DNA of 64,000 nt from Streptomyces chromofuscus (GTDB lineage: Bacteria; Actinomycetota; Actinomycetes; Streptomycetales; Streptomycetaceae): NCBI RefSeq assembly GCF_015160875.1, contig NZ_CP063374.1, positions 5,459,501 to 5,523,500 of the forward strand. Direction: 5' to 3'. The stretch's first letter is position 1. The number at the start of each line of letters is the position of its first letter. The notes beneath the pieces were generated by a model. That model was not told the origin of the DNA. It did no database searches and worked only from the letters and a program-made list of their open reading frames with translations. A program made the translations under genes and the position numbers. This document shows positions 9,450 through 18,500 of the stretch, piece after piece.

Positions 9450-9802
9450 AGCCGACCGGTATACCGGACCGCACTGACAACGCCCACCGCAGCGCGAATG
9501 CGTGTTCGATCTATTCGCTTATGGTTTCGAAAATCACGGCCTGGTCCTGCCGGCCGGAACTGCGGGCGGCGCCGATGCGACCTGCGGCACTTAGCAGTTG
9601 GACCACCCGGCAGCGCAGCTGCGGTGGGCTGCCGGGTGGTCCAACTGCTCGACCCTTTCGAGGCTGTACCGGTCGTTGCAGGACGGTCTACGGGCGGGAA
9701 GGGCGCCACCGACAGCGCAGACAATGGCTTCGGCGGCGGACGCAGGGAAGAAGGCGCGCCGCAGCTGACCAGACGCGGGCTTCACGACGCCCCGGACAGT
9801 TG
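9450..9802. other. Intergenic region between two defence operons
   Basis: No gene is supported in either direction. It contains a perfect CCGGTATACCGG dyad just upstream of the pPIWI-RE nuclease gene (about 9456-9467) and a strong hairpin at 9593-9649. The promoter of the pPIWI-RE operon must lie here or further upstream, but I see no clear -35/-10 pair. Confidence 0.5.
9593..9649 (-). terminator. 22-bp perfect inverted repeat, likely terminator
   Basis: Arms 9593-9614 and 9628-9649 (AGCAGTTGGACC... and its exact complement) can form a 22-bp uninterrupted stem with a 13-nt loop. It lies 154 nt after the HNH-RAMA gene stop and 144 nt before the pPIWI-RE operon. No U-tract follows, which is common for streptomycete terminators. 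The stem is unusually long, so a structured RNA or protein-binding site is also possible. Confidence 0.55.
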
Positions 9803-10957
9803 TCATGGCTCGGACGATGATTCGGTCCGAGCTTCATTGAATTCGCGCCGAATCTGAGATAGCGAAACGCGAATGTTTGCGACGCCGATATGCCAGAATT
9901 CCCACCCATCGACATCCGCACGGCCAGTAGCTGCCCGTGCCGCGGACGTTGGGGTGGCATATGACCGTGCACCCAGTTCGAACCCCCCGTCAGGCAAGAG
10001 TAGCGCCACGACCTCGCCAAAGTCCGTAACCCCAACCATTTCGACTCCGCTCTTCAGCGAGCCAGCGTTGATCAGGTCGGAGACGGTGTGAGCCTCCGGC
10101 TGGGCGATGCCATCGAAACCTGGCTCCAGTCTCAGCACATCGGCAAACTGCTCTACCACAGAGCCAAGATGGCGGCTGCTGCGTAGAGCCGACAGCGCGG
10201 CACTGCTGTGGGGTGCCTCCGGCGCGATGAGTTCCCGGACCCTATCCACGGCACCATCAATATGAATGCCCGAGTCAAGCACTTGTGCTTTGAAGACGGT
10301 ATCCCTCCACACCCTGCTGCGCCGCTCGTTCAGCCCTGGCCGATCTAGGGCATAGATGCGAATGGATTCAGTGACTCTGCATATGTTAGCCGCGCGTTCA
10401 AGGGCAGATTGTGGGCGGTGGTCATTTCGCCGCGCGGTACCGGAAGAATCAAAGCCCAGAAGGTCGCAGTCTCTCGGCTTGATGGGGTCCAGGAGGACTG
10501 GTAGCTCTTTCTCAATGCTTTCCGGGCTGGCACCTGGTGCTCGAAGCCTTGCATCAGGATTCAGCAGGGGAAAATGGTGAATCTTCGTAACGCGACTACC
10601 TGTTGGAGAGTCGTCCGTTGACGAGTTGCAAAATTCACATATGAGTCGGAAATTGCTGACTTCGTACGCCAGCCAGTAGTAGCCGAGATGCGATGATTCG
10701 CCGACGACGCCACCCTTCGGCCTGAAATGATCAATCGCAAGACGACTGTTGGAGACCTCACCTTCGCAGTACCAGCATTTACGGCCAGCCAATGCGATGA
10801 GCTGTGGACGCAGGTTTGTCCAATACGGGGACTTCTTGAACAATTCCGTCAGCTTGACCTTGTCAGCTCCGCAAGCCGCTACGCGCTTCTTTAGGACAGC
10901 TGCGTGCCGAGCCCAAGCGGCCGGTACGGACAAATGGCTCATGTCTACGTGGCGCAC
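9803..10957 (-). CDS. PtuB-like HNH endonuclease fused to a RAMA domain
   Basis: This 384-residue protein has an N-terminal HNH/McrA-type nuclease: CWYC (61-64), AIDHFRPKGG with D76-H77, and LICEFCNSS (C107, C110, N111), which supply two zinc-binding CxxC pairs and the catalytic His. Residues 291-358 match the RAMA pattern: SDLINAGSLKSG, then LLLPDGGFEL, YATPTSAARAATG and DGWEFWHIG. RAMA domains are predicted readers of modified bases. Following an ATPase gene, this resembles PtuB of Septu defence systems, but the RAMA fusion is atypical. GTG at 10957 is the longest start; ATG at 10942 is equally possible and neither has a clear Shine-Dalgarno. Confidence 0.85.
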   Translation of the reverse strand: MRHVDMSHLSVPAAWARHAAVLKKRVAACGADKVKLTELFKKSPYWTNLRPQLIALAGRKCWYCEGEVSNSRLAIDHFRPKGGVVGESSHLGYYWLAYEVSNFRLICEFCNSSTDDSPTGSRVTKIHHFPLLNPDARLRAPGASPESIEKELPVLLDPIKPRDCDLLGFDSSGTARRNDHRPQSALERAANICRVTESIRIYALDRPGLNERRSRVWRDTVFKAQVLDSGIHIDGAVDRVRELIAPEAPHSSAALSALRSSRHLGSVVEQFADVLRLEPGFDGIAQPEAHTVSDLINAGSLKSGVEMVGVTDFGEVVALLLPDGGFELGARSYATPTSAARAATGRADVDGWEFWHIGVANIRVSLSQIRREFNEARTESSSEP

Positions 10958-10961
10958 GTCG

Positions 10962-12506
10962 TCACAAACCCCGGCTGAGCTTTTCGTCGAAGAGCCTTCT
11001 CACCATAAGTGCGAACTCCTCGGCCGAAGGAGGATCTGCACTACCAGCTCTTTTTAAAAGTTCTTTGCGTCGCCGGTCGAGCTCTGCAAGAAATAGTGAC
11101 ACCGAGGAATCGCGGCGAATGGTGTCAAGCCCGAGGGATTCTAGTTCCTCGTTGACGCGCCGCAGTCGACGATTATCCTCTTCATTCAATACCGGGGTTC
11201 GTGAAAGCTCATACTGGATATCGATGAGTCTCTGCGTGTGGTCGTCCAACTGCGTATTCAAACCATAGAGTTCGGTGGTCAACAAGCCTCCGACTCCGTG
11301 CCCCCGCGGGTCGACGGTCGGCATCTCGGCACGCGTGAGAGCTGCCGTGGATCCATGGAGAATGCGGATCTGTTCGCGAGGGATATTCAACACCAGTGCT
11401 GGATCATGGGTAGCCGCAATGAACTGTGAATCCTGTCCGTCCTCCAACATGTCTTGGACGGTCGAGTACCAGCGTTGGCTCCAGCCTGGGTGAAAGTGTG
11501 AAGCTGGCTCATCAAGGAGAAAGAGTGACTCTTCGCCGCGCTGCAGCCTCAGCATTCCCATGATTGTGAGGATCTGTTGTTCGCCTGCGCTCAGTTCCTC
11601 CGGTCTGATCTGGTGTCCGTCGACCATGCTCAAGCGCACATCGGCTGTCAGTAGTCCTGCAGAGTGGAGTCTTTCGAACATTGCGAACATCGCCACGTCC
11701 GAAGCGAACAGCCGACGAAAGCTCTTGAGGTCGTCGGGTGTGGCTATAGTGATTCGGAAATCCGTGTATGTGCTGCGGGCTGCCGCATCGGGAATGGCCC
11801 CGAATCTTCCTTGTGTGGCGATCGCGTCGAAGAGTGCTGGAGCGTCACCTTTCAGTCCCCAATAAGGGTGATCAATATCCCGTGTGCGCTTATACCAGCC
11901 CGGTCTCTGAATGGTGACATCGGCGGAAACGAAGCCAGAGATTTGCACCTCCCTCTCCGCGAGATGCGCGAATTTCTCCGACCAGTTCGAGAGGAGAGCC
12001 AGCAAGATCAGCGGAAGATGGGTGACATCACAAAGGAAAAGCGGTCTAATGCCGCGGGCGAGGGATTCACCCATACCGGAAGTGCTGTCACCTCGCGCCG
12101 CCGCCATATCGGCGTGTCTATGACGATCAAATTCCTCCCCCCACCCGGATTCCCTTGCGGCTTGATAGCCGAAGACGTGGTCTGGGAGATGGATACTCCA
12201 AGCAGCTCTATGAACAACTGAACTGGTTGAATCTACCTCGGTTACCGTCATCCTGGGCACGGATTTGGCTGCTCGTTGATTTACTTCCACGAGACGTCCG
12301 CCGCGTCTGTACTTGACCCGGTACCCGAATGGTGCACGCTGACCGCGCCAGAGGCTTCCGAAAATCTCGGCAAGGGCCTGAAGGACTCGCGACTTCCCAC
12401 GCCCGTTTCGCCCAACCAGAACGTACGTGTCGTGGCCTTCGGACAGGTCGAGGGTAAAGTCCTGCAGCCCCCGATAACTAGGCAAGTGAAGTTCTAGCAG
12501 CTGCAC
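10962..12506 (-). CDS. PtuA-like ABC-type ATPase (Septu-like)
   Basis: This 514-residue protein is an SMC/OLD-like AAA-ABC ATPase. Walker A is VGRNGRGKSRVL (about 31-43), the signature-like ELSAGEQQILTIM is near 305, and Walker B is LFLLDEPASHFHPGW near 330, followed by the ATHDPALV switch histidine. A C-terminal coiled region (about 430-500) precedes the stop. GTG at 12506 is preceded by GGAGGGG. Only 4 nt separate it from the HNH gene, matching the PtuA-PtuB layout of Septu defence, where the ATPase senses infection and licenses the nuclease. It follows hsdM by 56 bp, so it is probably cotranscribed with the type I system. Confidence 0.85.
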   Translation of the reverse strand: MQLLELHLPSYRGLQDFTLDLSEGHDTYVLVGRNGRGKSRVLQALAEIFGSLWRGQRAPFGYRVKYRRGGRLVEVNQRAAKSVPRMTVTEVDSTSSVVHRAAWSIHLPDHVFGYQAARESGWGEEFDRHRHADMAAARGDSTSGMGESLARGIRPLFLCDVTHLPLILLALLSNWSEKFAHLAEREVQISGFVSADVTIQRPGWYKRTRDIDHPYWGLKGDAPALFDAIATQGRFGAIPDAAARSTYTDFRITIATPDDLKSFRRLFASDVAMFAMFERLHSAGLLTADVRLSMVDGHQIRPEELSAGEQQILTIMGMLRLQRGEESLFLLDEPASHFHPGWSQRWYSTVQDMLEDGQDSQFIAATHDPALVLNIPREQIRILHGSTAALTRAEMPTVDPRGHGVGGLLTTELYGLNTQLDDHTQRLIDIQYELSRTPVLNEEDNRRLRRVNEELESLGLDTIRRDSSVSLFLAELDRRRKELLKRAGSADPPSAEEFALMVRRLFDEKLSRGL

Positions 12507-12562
12507 GTCCCCTCCCCGTGGGCCAGGTCTTTCTTACGTTTATGGGGTCACGAGGCTGTGGC

Positions 12563-14095
12563 CTACAGCCCATCCTTCGGCGTCAAGACGGGCCGCAATG
12601 CCTCGGTGAGATTGATCAGCTCTGACAAGGCTGCTTCCAGTTCTTCCGCGATCTCCTCGGCCAGGACGTGAGCTTCGATCAGGTCGTCGGCGTCCTCAAT
12701 CGACTTGTCCTTGAGACCCGCAAAGAGATTGAGGTCGACCCGCTCCCGGTTCAAGAGGTAGTTGATGCCGTACGCCTTGAAAGCGTCCGTTTCGGTCCGT
12801 TCGCTGCGGTCCTTGCCCGGAGCGTAGGCAGCGACGAAGTCGTCCAAGTGCTCCCTGGACAGCCGATTCTGTTTGAGAGTGAAGTGCCGGTTGGTCCGGA
12901 AGTCGTAGACCCAGAGCTTCTGCGTGTGCGGTTCTCCGTCTGCGCGAGGCGGGAGCTTTTCAAAGAACAGGACGTTCGCCTTTACGCCGCCGGCATAGAA
13001 GATTCCTGTAGGAAGCCTCAGCAGCGTGTGCACGTCACATTGCTGCAGGAGTCGTCTGCGAATGGTCTCGCCAACGCCCCCCTCAAACAGCACGTTGTCC
13101 GGGACTACCACCGCTGCTCGGCCACCGGTCTGCAACAAGGTGTAGATGTGCTGCACGAAGTTGAGCTGCTTGTTGGTCGTGGTTACCCAGAAGTCCCGAC
13201 GATGGTATGTGAGATCCTTGCGTTCAAACTCGTCACCCTCGCCGATGATCGTGATCGAAGACTTCTTGCCAAACGGAGGGTTGGCGAGGACGAGTGATGC
13301 GTGGCGGGTGGGCGGCTTTGCCAGAGCATCGCCCACGTCGATCAGCGACTCGCCATTCGGTTGGCCGATGCCGTGCAATAGCAGGTTCATGGCGGCGAGG
13401 CGTGCCGTGCCATCGACGAGCTCGTTGCCCCAAATTGCGCCCGTGCTGAGCCGTTCCCGCTGCTCAAGCGTGAGGCCCATCTCGTGGTGATGCTGAATGT
13501 ACTCGAACGCATTCAGCAAGAAGCCTCCGGTGCCGCAGGCCGGGTCCATGATCGTGTCGTCTGGGGTTGGCTGCACACAGTCGACCACAGCACGGATGAG
13601 CTCTCGGGGGGTGAAGTACTGCCCGGCGCCGGACTTGACGTCCTCTGAGCTCTTCGCGAGCAGCTCTTCGTACGCATCGCCCTTGATGTCGACGCCCGTT
13701 CCGGACCAGTTCTCCTTGCCGATCAGCTCTCGGATCAAGCGCTTCAGCTTGGCGGGATCCTGAATTCGGTTCTGTGCCTTCTGGAAGATTCGACCGAGTG
13801 TTCCTCCGCTGCGCCCGAGCACGCTGAGGATTTCGCTGTACCGCTCTTCAAGCTCCTGTCCCTCAGCGTCCAACAAGATCTGCCAAGCGTCGAGGCCGTC
13901 AAGGATGTCTACCTGATTGAACCGGCGGTTCTTCTGCTCATGGGCCATCTTGAGGAACAGCAGGTAGGTCAGCTGCTCGACATAATCGAGCACGGAGACG
14001 CCGTCATCCCTCAGCACGTTGCAGTAGCTCCAGAGCTTGTTGACCAGAGCTTGGGCGTCAACGCTCACTCGGGACGAGGTAGTTGGTGGGGTCAC
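12563..14095 (-). CDS. hsdM: Type I restriction-modification methyltransferase subunit
   Basis: This 510-residue N6-adenine methyltransferase has an N-terminal helical HsdM_N region (VNKLWSYCNVLRDDG, FLKMAHEQ) and an AdoMet-binding motif DPACGTGGFLLNAFEYI near 190. The catalytic motif IV is LVLANPPFGKKSS near 275. Length is usual for HsdM. With HsdS it should methylate adenines in a bipartite site, and with HsdR form the restriction complex. The GTG start overlaps the hsdS stop (GTGA), so the genes are coupled. The specificity sequence cannot be inferred. Confidence 0.93.
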   Translation of the reverse strand: MTPPTTSSRVSVDAQALVNKLWSYCNVLRDDGVSVLDYVEQLTYLLFLKMAHEQKNRRFNQVDILDGLDAWQILLDAEGQELEERYSEILSVLGRSGGTLGRIFQKAQNRIQDPAKLKRLIRELIGKENWSGTGVDIKGDAYEELLAKSSEDVKSGAGQYFTPRELIRAVVDCVQPTPDDTIMDPACGTGGFLLNAFEYIQHHHEMGLTLEQRERLSTGAIWGNELVDGTARLAAMNLLLHGIGQPNGESLIDVGDALAKPPTRHASLVLANPPFGKKSSITIIGEGDEFERKDLTYHRRDFWVTTTNKQLNFVQHIYTLLQTGGRAAVVVPDNVLFEGGVGETIRRRLLQQCDVHTLLRLPTGIFYAGGVKANVLFFEKLPPRADGEPHTQKLWVYDFRTNRHFTLKQNRLSREHLDDFVAAYAPGKDRSERTETDAFKAYGINYLLNRERVDLNLFAGLKDKSIEDADDLIEAHVLAEEIAEELEAALSELINLTEALRPVLTPKDGL

Positions 14096-15537
14096 AGCAG
14101 AGTCTCCTGTACTGCCTGGCTCTCACGCTTGGTTGCTGCGCTGGGCTTGCGTGTCTGCCTTCGAGGCGTCCTCGCCGGCCGAGTTGAGCGGATGCGGTCC
14201 AACAGCGCCGCCGCGGGCTCGTCTGCAGGGTCTTGCTCCACCAGCTTTCCGGAGAAGGCCCGGCGCAAGACAGCCCTGCGTAGGGCTGCTGCTCGGAGCA
14301 GACCGGCCTCCGCCGTCTCAAGCGCGGCGTCGGCCATGCTCAGCCGTGCCTCGATGTGGCTGACGAGGTCATGCTGAATGTCTGACGGGGGGATCGCGAC
14401 CGGAAGCATCTTGATCTTGCTGAGGCTGATCGACGCCAGGTTTACGCTCTGTTTTCCGTTGAGCTCACACCAGCGCTTCCCGAACCCATTCGCGTGCCAT
14501 GCCAGGAGTTTCGGGTGAAGAATTCCCTGGTCAACTCGAGCCCGAAAGACATGGTTCTGGTGAATGCAGCCGGGAATTTGTTCTTCCCAGATCCATCCCC
14601 TGCCGAGCTTGTCGCGGTCTCCACCTTCATTGAGAAGAACATCCCCATGTTTGAGGCGGAGCTGCTCGGCCTTCTTTGGCGCAACCCGAATCGTCGACAC
14701 GTCAGTCAAGTTGAGCCGACCACGCTGCACATTTGCGACGCGCAGATAGGGGACGCTGATGTACTCGGGGTCGTTCTGCTTCTTGCTGTCCTTGGTCACG
14801 CCACCGACGACATGTGCGATGTCACCCAACCGCGACCAGCGCCAGCCGACCGGGAGCAGCGGCAACGGGCCGTCGTCGATCCCTACCTCATGAATCTTGG
14901 TGACGACCCTGCTCGCCGCACTCACGCCCCCAGTCGTTGCGATGTCAGTGATCTTGTCGCGAAGCGTTGACATGCGGGTGATGACGTTCCGCAGAGAGGA
15001 TTCGACGAAGTCCAGGCGTGAGAGGTGATCTTCGAGCGCGTCCACGATGCGGTGCTGCTCGGCCAGCGGAGGAAGGTCGATCTGCCACCTGGCTAGCCGA
15101 GCTGCGCCAAGATGGTGGATTCCGACACCGCGCGAATCTTGTGCGAAGGCACCCCTGAGCGCTTCGTATCGCAAGTAATGCATGAGGAAGCGCGGATTGG
15201 CGTCGTGGGTTCTGACTCGAATCAGCGTGTTCTGGAAACAGCAGTCATCGATCTCTTCATTCCAGAGCGCCGGCTTGCCAACCTCGCCAGCACTGCCGGA
15301 TGCCTCGCTCAGGACTATATCGCCACGCTGGAGCCTGTAGGTCTCTACTTCGTCCTCAGTGAAATTCATGAACTTCACGTCGTCGAGGAGTAGCCCTTGC
15401 CATCCCACGTTGGCCGCGCGCAGGTAGGGCCGCATATTGCTGCCGTTGTGGTTCTTGGGCGAACGCTGTCGGCCGAGCCGTACTTCCGAGAAGTCCTGCA
15501 GCGTGGACCGCGCCCACCCGGGCGGCAGTTCGGTCAT
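14092..15537 (-). CDS. hsdS: Type I restriction-modification specificity subunit
   Basis: This 481-residue protein has two target-recognition domains. Each begins with a proline-Gly-Trp entry (ELPPGWARSTL at 3; LLPVGWRWSRLGD at about 220) and ends in a conserved helix (PLAEQHRIVDALEDHLSRLD at about 170; a second near 400). The N-terminal ATG overlaps the hsdR stop (ATGA); a longer frame extending left is a shadow of hsdR. It determines the DNA sequence recognised by both methylation and restriction complexes. The C-terminal 50 residues are basic and repetitive. Confidence 0.92.
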   Translation of the reverse strand: MTELPPGWARSTLQDFSEVRLGRQRSPKNHNGSNMRPYLRAANVGWQGLLLDDVKFMNFTEDEVETYRLQRGDIVLSEASGSAGEVGKPALWNEEIDDCCFQNTLIRVRTHDANPRFLMHYLRYEALRGAFAQDSRGVGIHHLGAARLARWQIDLPPLAEQHRIVDALEDHLSRLDFVESSLRNVITRMSTLRDKITDIATTGGVSAASRVVTKIHEVGIDDGPLPLLPVGWRWSRLGDIAHVVGGVTKDSKKQNDPEYISVPYLRVANVQRGRLNLTDVSTIRVAPKKAEQLRLKHGDVLLNEGGDRDKLGRGWIWEEQIPGCIHQNHVFRARVDQGILHPKLLAWHANGFGKRWCELNGKQSVNLASISLSKIKMLPVAIPPSDIQHDLVSHIEARLSMADAALETAEAGLLRAAALRRAVLRRAFSGKLVEQDPADEPAAALLDRIRSTRPARTPRRQTRKPSAATKRESQAVQETLL

Positions 15538-18500
15538 GCGGTCAGTTCCTGATCTAGTTCGTTGAGGACAGCCTCGGCACGGTCGTCGCCGAAGACGCGA
15601 AGGAAACCATCGGTTCCACCACGCTCGGTGAAGGGTACGCGGTCTAGGTCGGCCACATCGAACCTGACGCTGGTGGCCATCGTGTCGACGATCCGCTCCA
15701 GCCACCAGAGTTCGTCTTCACTGAAGGTGACGCCCGCCTGCTTCTGGCGAGCCACCCAGTTGGCGAACCGACTCTCCACTGTTGATCGGTAGGGTCGCAC
15801 CTCGGTATCCAGCCCAAGCTCATAGCGGATCAGGGAAACGAGGTCTGGCGGCCCGTGCTTGACGCCCGGCTCGCTCGAGGCTGCCCCTAGCTGTTCGTAT
15901 GCCTGCCACAGTCGCTCCACGGTCCACTGGTGAGGCGGCCGTGCAATACGCGAGGCCAGGTCCTTGAGTCGCTGGTAAGCCTCCCGGGGGCGAACCTCAC
16001 GCCCTCCGTGGCCGGTCAGCGCGACCTGGAGGGATGTGATCTCGTCGTGATGCTCAGCAAGGTACTCGCGCCAGCTGGTCACGGTACGTTGGGCCATCTC
16101 CACCGGCCCGACGGACAGGAGCGAATCCGGGTTCACCTCGTCGTAGACGATTCGCTGGTCGGTGCGGATATACACCAAGAGGTCGCGCAGGTCCTTATTG
16201 CGAGCCAAAGGCTGTACGGCCTGCTGGACCATCCAGTGCACACCCTTGGCGCCGTCTGCCTGCCGGACTTTGTCTATATGATCTACATCGACAGACTTTG
16301 CGATTCTGCCGACGATCGCATCCAGCGACTCGCCGGCCAGGCGCGTGATCTCCGCGTGATCCTCAGCCGTGAGCGTGCGAGACATCCGAGACAGTCTCAG
16401 TCCGAGCTCTTCGGCTTCGTCCTCGTCGATAGTGCCGCCCGCGGTCTTGCCGAGAAGCTTGCGGAGCGATGTGCGCTTCGCGTCATCCTTCTCAACCACC
16501 GGTGTTTCGCGCTTGTGACTCTCTGTGACGCCGATGGCGTCAATGACAACGAACCTGGTCTTCTCCCGGATGTCCGGCGTCACTGCACGCAGTTCGGTTG
16601 AGTCGATCACTCGTGCACCACGGCCGCGCATCTGCTCGAAATAGGCCCAGCTCTTGACATCCCGCAGGAAGAACACGCACTCAATTGCCCGAACGTCGGT
16701 ACCCGTGGCAATCATGTCCACTGTTACAGCAATACGCAGCTCGGGGGCGTTACGGAACTCGGACAGCAGCTGATCTGGTTGAGATGCCTTTCCCGTGATC
16801 TTCTTGCAGAAGCTGTTACCCCGACCGAAAACGCCACGCACCATCTCGACGATTTCGTCGGCATGGTTATCATCGCGGGCGAATATAAGCGTCTTCGGAA
16901 CCATGCGCATATCGGCGGGAACGTTGTCGCGCTCGGGGTAGAATACGGTTAGGTTGTCGCGGAAGGCAGTGAGAACCGTCCGCAACTGTCCCGTGCTGAT
17001 GACCTTGCTGCCAACTTGGTTCGCGCCGTATGAGAAGTCGTCATCCAGCTCCTCGTACCGGCGGCGTCGAGTCCGGCGGTTCTTGATCGGGACATGGGTC
17101 TCGACCGGGATGACGGAACCCTGTTCGGTAATGGCAGTCCTGATGCGATACGTTGTGTAGTCGACCGCCACCCCATCAGCTACCGCTTGTTCGTAGGTGT
17201 ACTCGCTGATCAGGTTCTGATGGAAGAAGCCAAATGTTTGGGCAACGGGCGTCGCTGTGAGTCCGACAAGGTGTGCATCGAAATATTCAAGAACTGACCG
17301 CCATCGGCCATAAATGGACCTATGGCACTCGTCGATGATCACCAGGTCGAACGACTCCGGCGGTAGCCTGCGGCTGTAGGTCACATCAGCTGCAGGCGCC
17401 GATGTGCCGCGCTCCTCTTCCTCAAACGCCGAGGAATCGCTGTAGTCTTCAGGATCGCCGGGCTCCTGTCCGGCCAGGAGCCTGGAGAGTCGCTGGATGG
17501 TGGAGATTACGACCTTGGATGAGTCCAGTACCGTGGTGCCGGTGAGCTGGTCGACGTTGTAAAGCTCGGTGAACTTCCGCCCATCGTCCGGAGCCGTGTA
17601 ATTCGTGAACTCTGCGAGGGCTTGGGATCCAAGGTTGTTGCGATCGACGAGGAACAGGATCCGCTGCGCCTTGGCGTGCTTCAAGAGACGGTAGGCGGCA
17701 GTGACCGCTGCAAACGTCTTGCCAGCACCGGTTGCCATCTGGATTAGGGATCGCTGGTCTCCGCGACGCAGAGACTCCTCCAATCCATGGACGGCTTCAA
17801 ACTGCGCTGGCCTGAGCCGCCCAGAAGCCACTTCGGCAGGGTCGAGCATCGGCAGGCGTTCCCTGATGCGAGCTCGATAGGTGGGCGCTGCCGCATCGGC
17901 TTCGGCCTCCCGAATCCACCGGGCGATGGTTTCAGGCTGGTGGAACGAGTAGACGTCGCGGGTCCGAGAATCCGGATCTAGGTCGTTGCGGAACCTAACC
18001 AGACCCCCATCACTCACGTAGCGATACGGGAGGGGAGTCCGCCAAGCCTGCAGATCTTGTCGGGCGGTCAGCCCTTCCGCGTAGCGATCAGCTTGCCTTT
18101 CGGCGGTTGCGAGGTCAGCGCCCTCGTGCTTGGCCTCAATCACACCGATGAGTTTGGTGTCGACATAAAGCAAGTAGTCTGCCCGGCCAGCCGCAGTGGT
18201 TACCTCGCGGACGGCAACGCCTCGTGTTGCGTAGAGGTTCTGGTTCCCCTTCCCGTCCTGGACGGCCCAGCCCGCCTCGCTCAGCATCTCGTCGATTCGA
18301 TCGCGTACCCGCGCTTCGCTCAGCGGTTCCTGGGCTGCCCGGCGAGCGTTAGAGACCAGTAGTTCCCTCTGCCTGGCAGTTGGCTTTCGCGGTGACGGTG
18401 CTTCGTCGAATCCACGCTGGAGTCGTGATGCCTCTGTAGCCAGGGAGGTAACCAGCGTCGAGACCTCGGGGAGGGTGGCCCTGGCCCGCGCCAACTCAGA

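Noticed and set aside
9446..9857. Short frames in the gap between defence operons
   Set aside because: They cross the 22-bp inverted repeat and dyad and show no coding bias.
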